Source: Trebonia sp963737285
GTDB taxonomy: Bacteria; Actinomycetota; Actinomycetes; Streptosporangiales; Streptosporangiaceae
DNA: 64,000 nt
Direction of reading: 5' to 3'
Assembly: GCA_963737285.1 (NCBI GenBank)
Contig: CAVTRT010000003.1
Location: forward strand, 3,410,001-3,474,000
In this document: positions 1 through 8,755 of the stretch, piece by piece
Position numbering within the stretch: the stretch's first letter is position 1
Layout: every line of letters begins with the position of its first letter
Program-made: the position numbers and the translations under genes
The notes under the pieces: generated by a model
The model's input: only the letters and a program-made list of their open reading frames with translations
The model's database searches: none
Told to the model about the DNA's origin: nothing

Positions 1-1563
1 CTCGCCCAGGTGAGCGTGGAGATCATCGACCAGTGCGTCGCTCAGGGCGTCCCGTTCGCCCGTGACTACGGCGGCCTGCTCGACACCCGCTCGTTCGGCG
101 GCGTGCAGGTGTCACGGACGTTTTACGCCCGCGGCCAGACGGGCCAGCAGCTGCTGCTGGGCGCCTACCAGGCCCTGGAGCGGCAGATCGCGGCCGGCAC
201 CGTAACCATGCATACCCGGCACGAGATGCTGGAGCTGATCGTCTCTGGCGGCCGGGCACGCGGCATCATCGTGCGTGACATGGTGACCGGCGAGGTCGAG
301 ACGCACCTGGCGGACGCGGTCGTGCTGGCCTCGGGCGGGTACGGCAACGTGTTCTACCTGTCGACCAACGCCAAGGGCTGCAACGTCACCGCGACCTGGC
401 GGGCGCACCGCAAGGGCGCGCTGTTCGCCAACCCCTGCTACACGCAGATCCACCCGACCTGCATCCCGGTCAGCGGCGACCACCAGTCCAAGCTGACCTT
501 GATGTCGGAGTCGCTGCGCAATGACGGCCGTGTCTGGGTGCCCAAGGCGCAAGGCGACGCCCGCGCTCCCGGCGACATCCCGGAAGCCGATCGCGACTAC
601 TACCTGGAGCGGATCTACCCGTCGTTCGGGAACCTGGTGCCGCGTGACATCGCGTCACGGGCGGCCAAGAATGTCTGCGACGAGGGCCGCGGCGTCGGCC
701 CTGGCGGCCGCGGCGTCTACCTGGACTTCGCCGACGCGATCGCCCGGCTCGGCCGGGACGCGGTGGAGGTCAAGTACGGCAACCTCTTCGAGATGTACGA
801 GCGGATCACCGGAGAGGACCCCTACCGGGTGCCAATGCGCATCTACCCGGCCGTGCACTACACGATGGGCGGGCTGTGGGTGGACTACGACCTGCAGTCC
901 ACGATCCCCGGCCTGTTCGTGATCGGCGAGGCGAACTTCTCCGACCATGGCGCCAACAGGCTCGGCGCCTCGGCGCTGATGCAAGGCCTGGCCGACGGCT
1001 ACTTCGTGCTGCCCAACACGATCGCCTCCTACCTGGCCGATGCGCCGTACGGGGACCTGGACAAGGCTGACGTCGACGAGGCGGTGCGCAGCGTGCAGTC
1101 GCGGATCAACAAGCTCCTGTCGATCAACGGCGACCGGACCCCGGACTCCTTCCACCGCGAGCTCGGCCACCTCATGTGGGAGTACTGCGGCATGGAGCGG
1201 ACTGAGCCGGGCCTGCGCAAGGCCATCGGCGAGATCCGGCGGCTGCGCGAGGAGTTCTGGAAGCGGGTCAAGGTCTCCGGGACGAATGAGGAGCTCAACC
1301 AGGTGCTTGAGAAGGCAGGCCGGGTGGCCGACTTCTTCGAGCTGGCCGAGCTGATGTGCATTGACGCGCTGCACCGGCAGGAGTCCTGCGGCGGCCACTT
1401 CCGGGCCGAGCACCAGACGCCGGACGGCGAGGCCCTGCGCGACGACGAGAACTTCGCCTACGTCGGGGCCTGGGAGTTCGCCGGGACCGGCAACAGGCCG
1501 GTACTGCACAAGGAAGCGCTCGAGTACGAGCACGTCCACATGACCCAGCGATCTTATAAGTAG
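1..1563 (+). CDS. sdhA: Succinate dehydrogenase/fumarate reductase flavoprotein subunit (5' end outside window)
   Basis: This is the FAD-bearing catalytic subunit that oxidises succinate (or reduces fumarate) at the membrane. The reading frame is already open at base 1, and the N-terminal dinucleotide-binding Gly motif is absent, so the true start lies upstream. Visible family features are the FAD-domain segment VVLASGGYGNVF, a capping-domain HPTCIPVSG stretch, the substrate-site region YPAVHYTMGG, and the late FAD-binding block GEANFSDHGANRLGASALMQG. The C-terminal helical domain carries the usual QESCGGHFR motif. The iron-sulfur subunit gene follows 12 bases downstream, so this is the end of an operon. 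Its sequence style differs from the second flavoprotein at 6806-8755, so the organism has two enzymes of this class. The family is certain. The direction of the reaction in vivo is not visible. Confidence 0.93.
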   Translation, partial: LAQVSVEIIDQCVAQGVPFARDYGGLLDTRSFGGVQVSRTFYARGQTGQQLLLGAYQALERQIAAGTVTMHTRHEMLELIVSGGRARGIIVRDMVTGEVETHLADAVVLASGGYGNVFYLSTNAKGCNVTATWRAHRKGALFANPCYTQIHPTCIPVSGDHQSKLTLMSESLRNDGRVWVPKAQGDARAPGDIPEADRDYYLERIYPSFGNLVPRDIASRAAKNVCDEGRGVGPGGRGVYLDFADAIARLGRDAVEVKYGNLFEMYERITGEDPYRVPMRIYPAVHYTMGGLWVDYDLQSTIPGLFVIGEANFSDHGANRLGASALMQGLADGYFVLPNTIASYLADAPYGDLDKADVDEAVRSVQSRINKLLSINGDRTPDSFHRELGHLMWEYCGMERTEPGLRKAIGEIRRLREEFWKRVKVSGTNEELNQVLEKAGRVADFFELAELMCIDALHRQESCGGHFRAEHQTPDGEALRDDENFAYVGAWEFAGTGNRPVLHKEALEYEHVHMTQRSYK

Positions 1564-1575
1564 GGAATTGCGCCC

Positions 1576-2316
1576 ATGAAGCTCACGATCCGTGTCTGGC
1601 GGCAGAAGGACTCCGCCGACCGCGGCCACCTTGTCGACTACGAGCTCGACGGCGTCGAGCCGGACATGTCGTTCCTCGAGATGATGGACATCCTCAACGA
1701 GAGGCTCATCCTCGACGGGCAGGACCCGGTCGCGTTCGACCACGACTGCCGCGAGGGCATCTGCGGCATGTGCTCGATGGCCATCGACGGCGTGCCGCAC
1801 GGCCCGGAGAAGGCGACGACCACCTGCCAGCTGTACATGCGGCACTTCAAGGACGGCGACACGATCACCGTCGAGCCGTGGCGGGCTGCCGCGTTCCCGG
1901 TAGTCAAGGACCTGGTAGTGGACCGGTCGTCGTTCGACCGGATCATCGCGGCGGGCGGCTACGTGAGCGCGCCGACTGGCTCGGCTCCGGAGGCCGCGTC
2001 CCTCCCGGTGCCGCACGAGAACGCCACCAAGGCGTTCGACGCGGCTACCTGCATCGGCTGCGGCGCGTGCGTCGCCGCCTGCCCGAACGCGTCCGCCATG
2101 CTGTTCACCGCCGCGAAGGTCACCCACCTGGCCCTGATGCCGCAGGGCCAGCCCGAGCGCCACCAGCGAGTGGTCGCCATGGTCGAGCAGATGGACGCCG
2201 AGGGCTTCGGTGGCTGCACCAACACCGGCGTGTGCGCAACGGTGTGCCCGAAGGGCATCCCGCTGGAGACCATCGCCCGCATGAACGGCGACATCCTGGC
2301 CGCGCTCCGTCCCTGA
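1576..2316 (+). CDS. sdhB: Succinate dehydrogenase/fumarate reductase iron-sulfur subunit
   Basis: This 246-residue electron-transfer subunit partners the upstream flavoprotein. The N-terminal ferredoxin-type domain has the [2Fe-2S] cysteines in DCREGICGMCSMAIDG plus a later Cys in TTTC. The C-terminal domain has CIGCGACVAACP and CTNTGVCATVCPKGIP, the ligands of the [4Fe-4S] and third clusters. The start ATG lies 12 bases after the flavoprotein stop. No membrane anchor gene follows; an opposite-strand gene comes next. Any cytochrome b subunit of this operon must therefore lie upstream of the window. The protein resembles the short SdhB form that pairs with a single b-type anchor (inference from general family knowledge). 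Confidence 0.94.
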   Translation: MKLTIRVWRQKDSADRGHLVDYELDGVEPDMSFLEMMDILNERLILDGQDPVAFDHDCREGICGMCSMAIDGVPHGPEKATTTCQLYMRHFKDGDTITVEPWRAAAFPVVKDLVVDRSSFDRIIAAGGYVSAPTGSAPEAASLPVPHENATKAFDAATCIGCGACVAACPNASAMLFTAAKVTHLALMPQGQPERHQRVVAMVEQMDAEGFGGCTNTGVCATVCPKGIPLETIARMNGDILAALRP

Positions 2317-2363
2317 GACGCGGTGCAGGCCACAGGCGCTGGGGCCACTGGGGGTGCTCGAAG

Positions 2364-2768
2364 TTAGCGAACCGACATCAGCCGGGCGCGGGATTGCAGG
2401 ATGAAGGTTGCCAGCACGCCTATCACGGCGGCCAGCGTGCCGCCGTAGAGGTACCACTGCCCGGCCGTCGTGTTCGTGATGATGACACTGCCCTCCTGAC
2501 TGCCCATCGACAAGATGAAGGAGGCCAGCAGCCAGCCCGCCGCCGGGGCGAGCGCGCCGCCGAGCGAGCCCGTTCCCCAGCCACCGAAGACGCAGGTCGC
2601 CAGGATCAAAACGGCCAGCGCGATCGCCACGAGCGGGGCAGGCGACTGCCCGTACTGGAAGCTGCCCACGATCCCCTCGACGATTCCGAGCACCAGCAGC
2701 GCCAGGTAGACGACGACGCCAAAGGCGCGGCCCCTCGATCCGCTTGGCCTACCCGGCACTGTCACCAT
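2364..2768 (-). CDS. Small integral membrane protein downstream of mshB (DUF6113-like)
   Basis: This 134-residue protein has a short basic N-terminus and four hydrophobic segments, at roughly residues 17-38, 43-62, 68-88 and 105-124, so it is probably a four-helix membrane protein. It starts 11 bases after the mshB stop on the same strand, and the two are very likely co-transcribed. Small membrane proteins of the DUF6113 type are a common neighbour of mshB in streptomycetes. I make that assignment from memory of gene order and general appearance, not from a search. No catalytic motif is visible and the function is unknown. Confidence 0.7.
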   Translation of the reverse strand: MVTVPGRPSGSRGRAFGVVVYLALLVLGIVEGIVGSFQYGQSPAPLVAIALAVLILATCVFGGWGTGSLGGALAPAAGWLLASFILSMGSQEGSVIITNTTAGQWYLYGGTLAAVIGVLATFILQSRARLMSVR

Positions 2769-2779
2769 AACCAGCCAGG

Positions 2780-3589
2780 TTACCCAAACAGGTCGGCTGC
2801 GGGAGCGGGACCGGGTGGGCCGGCTAGCTGGATGAAGTACTCGGTCCCCAGCACCCGCTGGCCACGGTTGTTGGACAGCGCGTAGAACTCGCCGTCCACC
2901 GTGATCTGGGTGGCGTGGGCCTTCATCGCGGCGACCTTCGCCGCCAGGTACGGCGAGGCGTCGATCTCGGTCGTCACCTGGTCGTCAGGGACGCTGCTCG
3001 AGAAGTCAGGCCACGGCTCGAACCAGGAGTCGGCCGGGAGCTCCGCCGCCCGCGCCGCCGCGGCGGCGGGCATCGCGGTCGCGTAGAACCGGGACGTCGG
3101 TGCCGCCAGCTGGCGTGCCTGCCAGGCGACCCGGTGCGCCTGAATGTGGTCCGGATGCCCGTAGAAGCCATTCGCGTCATACGTCACGATCACCGACGGC
3201 TGCACCTCGTCGATGATCGCCGCCAGCAGCGACGCCGCCTCGTCCAGTGACGCCCGCCAGAAGCAGCGCGGGTCCTCGTTCTCTTCCATGCCCATCATGC
3301 CGGAGTCGCGGTAGCGGCCTGCCCCGCCGAGGAACCGGTGATCGGTCACTTTCAGCGCCTCGCACGCTGCCTGCAGCTCCCCGATCCGGTACTGGCCAAG
3401 CTCGTCTGGCAGCAAGTGCTGCAGGTCAGGCGGGATGATCTCGCCGGCCTCACCCAGCGTGCAGGTCACGAGGGTCACCCGCGCGTCCTCGGCGGCGTAC
3501 TTCGCCATCGTCGCCCCGGTCCCGATCGACTCGTCATCCGGGTGCGCGTGCACCAGCAGCATGCTCCGCTTCTGCGGCCACCTTTCCAT
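2780..3589 (-). CDS. mshB: N-acetyl-1-D-myo-inositol-2-amino-2-deoxy-alpha-D-glucopyranoside deacetylase
   Basis: This is the second enzyme of mycothiol biosynthesis: it removes the acetyl group from GlcNAc-inositol so that cysteine can be attached by MshC. The PIG-L/LmbE fold is shown by the zinc motif HAHPDDES near the N-terminus, the GHPDH motif in the middle and the YDANGFYGHPDHIQAH segment. The frame stays open further upstream, but the ATG at 3589 gives MERWPQKRSMLLVHAHPDD, which matches the usual short MshB N-terminus and gives 269 residues. The start faces the divergent S9 peptidase gene across about 34 bases, so their promoters must overlap. Mca, the related mycothiol-conjugate amidase, is the main alternative. 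The MATMAKYA-type context and the conserved neighbour favour MshB. Confidence 0.85.
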   Translation of the reverse strand: MERWPQKRSMLLVHAHPDDESIGTGATMAKYAAEDARVTLVTCTLGEAGEIIPPDLQHLLPDELGQYRIGELQAACEALKVTDHRFLGGAGRYRDSGMMGMEENEDPRCFWRASLDEAASLLAAIIDEVQPSVIVTYDANGFYGHPDHIQAHRVAWQARQLAAPTSRFYATAMPAAAAARAAELPADSWFEPWPDFSSSVPDDQVTTEIDASPYLAAKVAAMKAHATQITVDGEFYALSNNRGQRVLGTEYFIQLAGPPGPAPAADLFG

Positions 3590-3623
3590 CACCCAACGAA
3601 GGGTAGTGGCAAGATCGGGAGGC

Positions 3624-5774
3624 ATGGCAGACGACAGCTTTCCCCAGCAGCAGGCCCGCACTCGTCGGTTCACCCTTGGCGCACCGCGGGCGTTCGCCAT
3701 CTCACCCGATGGGCGGAAGGTCTTGTTCCTGCGCACCAGGGCCGGCGATGACCCGGTCACCTGCCTGTGGGAGGCCGACGCGGGCACCGGGCAGGAGCGC
3801 CTCCTCGCCGACCCGCGCGCGCTCGGCAACGATGAGGATAACCTCCCTCCGCAGGAGCGGGCCCGCCGCGAGCGGGTACGCGAAAGCGCTGGCGGGATCG
3901 TCACCTACGCCTGCGACAAGAACCACACGCTCGCCGTCTTTCCGCTGTCCGGGCAGGTCTACGCGGTCAGCCTGACCGACCCGGACGGCGAGCCGCAGGT
4001 TCTGCCCACCCGCGTCCCGGCGCTCGACCCGCGCCCCGACCCCACGGGGACCCGGGTGGCCTACGTGCACGGCGGTACCCTCCGCGTCCTTGATTTGCCA
4101 TCCCGAACGGACACGCCAGCATCTCCCACCCCACAGGCCTCCAGCATCACCTACGGCCTGGCGGAGTTCATCGCCGCCGAGGAAATGGAGCGCACCCGCG
4201 GCTACTGGTGGTCGCCCGACGGCACCGCGATCCTGCTCCAGCGCACCGATGACTCCCGCGTCCAGCGATGGCACATCGCGGACCCGGCCAACCCCGAGCG
4301 TGAGCCGAACGTGGTCGCCTACCCGGCAGCCGGCACGCCGAATGCCGACGTGTCGCTCTTCGTCGCCGCGGTGCGCACTGGCGACGGCGAGGGCAGCGAC
4401 AGCGATGAGGCCGAGCCCGCGCTGACGGCCATCAACTGGGACCGCGACGCCTTCCCGTACCTGGTCGCGGCGTCCTGGGGGGACCGGCCGCTGGTCGTCA
4501 CGGCGACCCGCGACCAGACGGTCATGCGGCTCCTGGACGGCGAGACCGGCGAGATCCTCAGGGAGGAGAGCGACCCTGCGTGGGTCGACATCATGCCCGG
4601 GGTTCCGGCGCAGCTGACGGACGGGCGCGTCGTCTGGACCACGGTGAGCGAGGACACCCATCGCCTGGTCATCGCGGCCCCGAGTGACCTGAAGGCGGCG
4701 CAGCCGCTGACACCGGCGGGACTCCAGGTACGTCAGGTGCTGGCGACGGACGGCGACACGGTCTACTTCAGCGCGTCCACCGAGCCCACCGAGATTGGCG
4801 TCTACGCCTACGACGCCACAGCCGGGAGCCTTGAGGAGGTGGCCACCACGCCTGGGGTGCACAGCGCCACTGCCAACGGCAGTACCAGGGTCGTCAGCGT
4901 GGCTGGGCTGGAAGATGCGGGGCGGTCCGTTCTGGTTCAAAGAAAGAGGATGGCGGCGACAAGCATCACCTCCCTCGCCCAGCGCCCGAACCTCCCCGCC
5001 CCCAGCCCGCACTTCCTGCACGCCGGCCCGGACCAGATCCGGACGGCGGTGCTGTTCCCGTCCTGGCATGAGCCGGGGTCAGGCCCGCTGCCGGTCCTCA
5101 TGGACCCCTACGGCGGCCCGCACGCGCAGCAGGTACTGAAGACGGCCAGCGCCTTCCACCGGTCGCAATGGTTTGCCGAGCAGGGCTTTGCGGTGGTGGT
5201 CGCGGACGGGCGTGGCACGCCGGGGCGCGGGGCGTCGTGGGACCGGGCGGTCAAGGGCGACCTGGCGACGCCCGCACTGGAGGACCAGGTGACCGCGCTG
5301 CACGCGGCGGCGGACGCTCATCGCGACCTGGATCTAGGGCGAGTGGGCATCAGGGGCTGGTCGTTTGGCGGGTTCCTGTCCGCGCTGGCCGTGCTGCGCC
5401 GCCCGGATGTCTTCCACGCGGGGATCGCCGGCGCGCCAGTCACCGACTGGCGGCTCTACGACACCTGCTACACCGAGCGCTACCTGGGCGACCCGGCCAC
5501 CTCACCGGACGCTTATCACGTCAGCTCACTCAATGCCGATGCCATCACAGCGCCGCACCAGTCCCTGCTGATTATTCACGGGCTTGCCGATGACAACGTG
5601 GTTGTCGCGCACTCGCTGCGGCTGTCGTCACTGCTGCTCGCCGCCGGGTACCCGCACTCAGTGCTTCCGCTGTCAGGTGTGACGCACATGACACCCCAGG
5701 AGGTAGTGGCGGAAAACCTGCTATTGCTGCAGGTAGCGTTCCTGCGACGGGCCCTGGGAATCGCGATCGTGTAG
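3624..5774 (+). CDS. S9 family serine peptidase, dipeptidyl-peptidase IV/prolyl oligopeptidase type
   Basis: This 716-residue protein has an N-terminal beta-propeller (about residues 20-450) and a C-terminal alpha/beta-hydrolase peptidase domain. Catalytic features are the nucleophile elbow GWSFGGFLS, the oxyanion segment DPYGGPHAQ, the acid in HGLADDNV and the histidine in GVTHMTP. The DPP-IV marker EEMERTRGYWWSPDG in the propeller carries the Glu pair that binds the free N-terminus of substrates, which favours dipeptidyl peptidase over endopeptidase activity. The ATG at 3624 was chosen because it gives a compact N-terminus and leaves room for the divergent mshB promoter. The frame is open upstream without family similarity. 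No signal peptide is seen, so the enzyme is probably cytoplasmic. Confidence 0.9.
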   Translation: MADDSFPQQQARTRRFTLGAPRAFAISPDGRKVLFLRTRAGDDPVTCLWEADAGTGQERLLADPRALGNDEDNLPPQERARRERVRESAGGIVTYACDKNHTLAVFPLSGQVYAVSLTDPDGEPQVLPTRVPALDPRPDPTGTRVAYVHGGTLRVLDLPSRTDTPASPTPQASSITYGLAEFIAAEEMERTRGYWWSPDGTAILLQRTDDSRVQRWHIADPANPEREPNVVAYPAAGTPNADVSLFVAAVRTGDGEGSDSDEAEPALTAINWDRDAFPYLVAASWGDRPLVVTATRDQTVMRLLDGETGEILREESDPAWVDIMPGVPAQLTDGRVVWTTVSEDTHRLVIAAPSDLKAAQPLTPAGLQVRQVLATDGDTVYFSASTEPTEIGVYAYDATAGSLEEVATTPGVHSATANGSTRVVSVAGLEDAGRSVLVQRKRMAATSITSLAQRPNLPAPSPHFLHAGPDQIRTAVLFPSWHEPGSGPLPVLMDPYGGPHAQQVLKTASAFHRSQWFAEQGFAVVVADGRGTPGRGASWDRAVKGDLATPALEDQVTALHAAADAHRDLDLGRVGIRGWSFGGFLSALAVLRRPDVFHAGIAGAPVTDWRLYDTCYTERYLGDPATSPDAYHVSSLNADAITAPHQSLLIIHGLADDNVVVAHSLRLSSLLLAAGYPHSVLPLSGVTHMTPQEVVAENLLLLQVAFLRRALGIAIV

Positions 5775-5985
5775 TCAGGCTCACATACGTGATGTGCGCC
5801 TCAATGCGGCATGCTTGGCTCTACAGGATTAAGTTCGTGGCATACATGCGCGCGGTGGCGCATGCCCCCTCCCGGGCACCCCTCAGGCTCCCAGCCAACG
5901 GGGAAATGATCATGCGGCTTTTGCGTGTTGCGTCACCGTCTTTAGGTAGACAGAGCCTTCAATACGGCAGCGAGGACGCTGAAGG

Positions 5986-6792
5986 ATGACACAACTATCG
6001 GAGACGCCCGCCAGAACGCGGGCGCAGATCGGCGAGCGGACGCTCCGCAAGGACAGCTGGTGGCAGGCGCCCGCTGTCGCTGCGACGCTGCTCACGATAT
6101 GGGTGGCGTACGCCACCGTCCGGGTGTTCACCGGACACTGGTATTACGTACCCCAGTACCACTACCTCACCCCGTTCTACTCTCCCTGTGTCAACGGCGA
6201 GTGCGTGCCCGGTTCTTCCAGTCTCGGGCACTGGATTCCGGCGATCCCGCCGATCATCCCGTACGCGTTCGTGTCGCTGCCGTTTGTGCTCGGCTTCCGG
6301 CTGTCGTGCTACTACTACCGCCGGACCTACTACCGTGCGTTCTGGCAGTCCCCGACCGCCTGCGCGGTGCGCGAGCCGCACAAGAAGTACTCAGGCGAGA
6401 CGAAGTTCCCGCTGATCATGCAGAACCTGCACCGGTACTTCTTCTACATGGCCGTGGTCATCTCGATCCTCAACACCTACGACCTGACGCAGGCGTTCCG
6501 CGGCCCTGACGGGGACTTCGGACTCGGCCTCGGCTCCCTCATCATGACGGTGAACGTCGTCCTGCTGTGGGCCTACACGCTGTCCTGCCACTCCTGCCGG
6601 CACATCACCGGCGGTCGCCTCAAGCACTTCTCCAAGCACCCGATGCGCTACTGGACCTGGACGAAGATCTCCTGGCTCAACGCGCGGCACATGCAGCTGG
6701 CCTGGACGACGCTGGGCACGCTGATGCTCACCGACCTCTACGTCATGCTCGTCGCCAGCGGCGCCATCTCCGACCTGCGCATCTTCAACTAG
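5986..6792 (+). CDS. sdhC: Succinate dehydrogenase membrane anchor/cytochrome b subunit (Sdh1 type)
   Basis: This 268-residue membrane protein has about five hydrophobic segments (near residues 30-48, 80-105, 148-168, 182-202 and 238-256). Histidines at helix ends, as in QNLHRYFFYMA, LSCHSCRHITGG and NARHMQLAW, are plausible haem or quinone ligands. It is the first gene of a three-gene set with an Sdh1-type flavoprotein and iron-sulfur subunit. It resembles the anchor of the mycobacterial Sdh1 operon in length and position. A GAAGG element lies just before the ATG. The 200 bases upstream have no gene and must hold the promoter. Confidence 0.85.
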   Translation: MTQLSETPARTRAQIGERTLRKDSWWQAPAVAATLLTIWVAYATVRVFTGHWYYVPQYHYLTPFYSPCVNGECVPGSSSLGHWIPAIPPIIPYAFVSLPFVLGFRLSCYYYRRTYYRAFWQSPTACAVREPHKKYSGETKFPLIMQNLHRYFFYMAVVISILNTYDLTQAFRGPDGDFGLGLGSLIMTVNVVLLWAYTLSCHSCRHITGGRLKHFSKHPMRYWTWTKISWLNARHMQLAWTTLGTLMLTDLYVMLVASGAISDLRIFN

Positions 6793-6805
6793 GACTGCAT
6801 TAGTC

Positions 6806-8755
6806 ATGACTGACGAAATCGAGCGTTACTCCTACGACGTCGTAGTGATCGGCGCTGGCGGCTCCGGGCTGCGCGCCGCGATCGAGGCCCATGCTCGCGG
6901 CAAGAAGACCGCGATCATCAGCAAGTCCCTGTTCGGCAAGGCGCACACCGTCATGGCTGAGGGTGGCGCGGCTGCCGCGATGGGCAACGTCAACTCGAAC
7001 GACAACTGGCAGGTCCACTTCCGCGACACGCTGCGTGGCGGCAAGTTCCTGAACAACCCCCGGATGGCCGAACTGCACGCCAAGGAGGCCCCGGACCGCG
7101 TCTGGGAACTGGAGGCGTGGGGCGCGATCTTCGACCGGACGAAGGACGGCAAGATCTCGCAGCGCAACTTCGGCGGGCACACCTACCCGCGGCTCGCGCA
7201 CGTGGGCGACCGGACGGGCCTTGAGATGATCCGCACGCTGCAGCAGCGGGTCGTGGCCCTGCAGCAGCAGGACTCTGTCGAGCTCGGGGACCCCGAGGCC
7301 CGGCTTCGCGTGTTCGCCGAGACGACGATCACCCGCCTTGTCAAGGACGACGACCGGATCGCGGGCGCGTTCGGGTACGTGCGGGACACCGGCAAGTTCG
7401 TCTTGTTCGAGGCGCCGGCGGTCATCCTCGCGACCGGCGGCATCGGGCGGACGTTCAAGGTCACCTCCAACTCCTGGGAGTACAGCGGCGACGGGCACGC
7501 GCTCGCGCTGCTGGCCGGGGCGTCGCTGCTGAACATGGAGTTCGTCCAGTTCCACCCGACCGGCATGGTGTGGCCGCCGTCGGTGCGCGGCATCCTCGTG
7601 ACCGAGTCCGTCCGCGGCGACGGTGGCGTGCTGCGCAACTCCGACGGCAAGCGCTTCATGTTCGACTACGTGCCCGACGTGTTCCGTGCGCAGTACGCGG
7701 AGACCGAGGAAGAGGCCGACCGCTGGTACAAGGACGCGGACAACAACCGGCGTCCCCCCGAGCTGCTGCCCCGTGACGAGGTTGCCCGGTCGATCAACTC
7801 CGAGATCAAGGCGGGCCGCGGGTCACCCCACGGCGGCGTTTTCCTGGACGTCTCCACCCGGCTGCCCGCCGAGGAGATCTTGCGGCGGCTGCCGTCCATG
7901 CACCACCAGTTCAAGGAACTGGCCGACGTGGACATCACCAAGGAGCCGATGGAGATCGGGCCCACCTGCCACTACGTGATGGGCGGCGTCGAGGTCGACC
8001 CGGACACGACCGCGTCGGCGGTGCCGGGCCTGTTCGCGGCCGGCGAGGTTTCCGGCGGCATGCACGGCTCCAACCGGCTCGGCGGCAACTCCCTTTCGGA
8101 CCTGCTCGTGTTCGGCAAGCGAGCCGGTGACGGCGCGGCGGACTACCTGGAGTCCCTGGGGTCGTCGGTCCCCGCCGTGTCGCAGGCCGCCCTGAACGAG
8201 GCGATGGCTGAGGCGCTCACCCCGCTGCAGCGGACCGACGGCGAGAACCCGTACACGGTGCACGCCGAGCTACAGCAGACCATGAACGACCTGGTCGGCC
8301 TCATCCGCCGCGAGCACGAGGTCAAGCAGGCGCTTGAGGAGCTGGTGAAGTTCAAGGAGCGGGCCGCCACCGTGGCGGTGCCCGGCGGCCGGGCCTACAA
8401 CCCGGGCTGGCACTACGCACTGGACCTGCGCAACATGCTGCTGGTCGCCGAGTGCGTGGCGATGGCCGCGCTGGAGCGCCAGGAGTCGCGCGGCGGCCAT
8501 ACCCGCGAGGACTACCCGGAGATGTCGCCGCAGTGGCGCAAGGTCAACCTCATCCTGACACTGTCCGGTGACCAGGTGGCGATGACCCGCCAGCCGCTGC
8601 CGAAGGTCCGGCCCGACCTGCTCGCGCTGTTCGAGAAGTCCGAGCTGAAGAAGTACATGACCGAAGAGGAACTGGCCGACCTGCCCACTGCCCAGGCGGG
8701 CACAGCGGCGTCATCAAAGGCGGATTCGGCGGGGCCGTCGGAAGGGAAGAACTGA
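6806..8755 (+). CDS. sdhA: Succinate dehydrogenase flavoprotein subunit (Sdh1 type)
   Basis: This complete 649-residue flavoprotein has the N-terminal FAD motif VVVIGAGGSGLRAAIEA, the covalent-flavin His region KAHTVMAEGG, the substrate region QFHPTGMVWPPSVRG, the catalytic Arg/His segment GPTCHYVMGGVEVD and the late FAD block SGGMHGSNRLGGNSLSDLL. It follows the anchor gene by 13 bases, and its TGA overlaps the ATG of the iron-sulfur gene by one base, so translation is coupled. It closely resembles the mycobacterial Sdh1 flavoprotein Rv0248c (from memory of that family). The C-terminal ~20 residues are Ala/Ser-rich and look dispensable. Confidence 0.95.
   Translation: MTDEIERYSYDVVVIGAGGSGLRAAIEAHARGKKTAIISKSLFGKAHTVMAEGGAAAAMGNVNSNDNWQVHFRDTLRGGKFLNNPRMAELHAKEAPDRVWELEAWGAIFDRTKDGKISQRNFGGHTYPRLAHVGDRTGLEMIRTLQQRVVALQQQDSVELGDPEARLRVFAETTITRLVKDDDRIAGAFGYVRDTGKFVLFEAPAVILATGGIGRTFKVTSNSWEYSGDGHALALLAGASLLNMEFVQFHPTGMVWPPSVRGILVTESVRGDGGVLRNSDGKRFMFDYVPDVFRAQYAETEEEADRWYKDADNNRRPPELLPRDEVARSINSEIKAGRGSPHGGVFLDVSTRLPAEEILRRLPSMHHQFKELADVDITKEPMEIGPTCHYVMGGVEVDPDTTASAVPGLFAAGEVSGGMHGSNRLGGNSLSDLLVFGKRAGDGAADYLESLGSSVPAVSQAALNEAMAEALTPLQRTDGENPYTVHAELQQTMNDLVGLIRREHEVKQALEELVKFKERAATVAVPGGRAYNPGWHYALDLRNMLLVAECVAMAALERQESRGGHTREDYPEMSPQWRKVNLILTLSGDQVAMTRQPLPKVRPDLLALFEKSELKKYMTEEELADLPTAQAGTAASSKADSAGPSEGKN

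Noticed and set aside
655..2457. 600-residue open frame on the minus strand across the first sdh genes
   Set aside because: Arg/Val/Leu-rich shadow of the real genes with no motif; typical of high-GC DNA.
3702..5069. 455-residue minus-strand frame inside the S9 peptidase
   Set aside because: No motif, lies wholly inside a clear peptidase gene.
5789..5989. 66-residue frame before sdhC
   Set aside because: No homology, lies in the promoter gap and overlaps the sdhC start.
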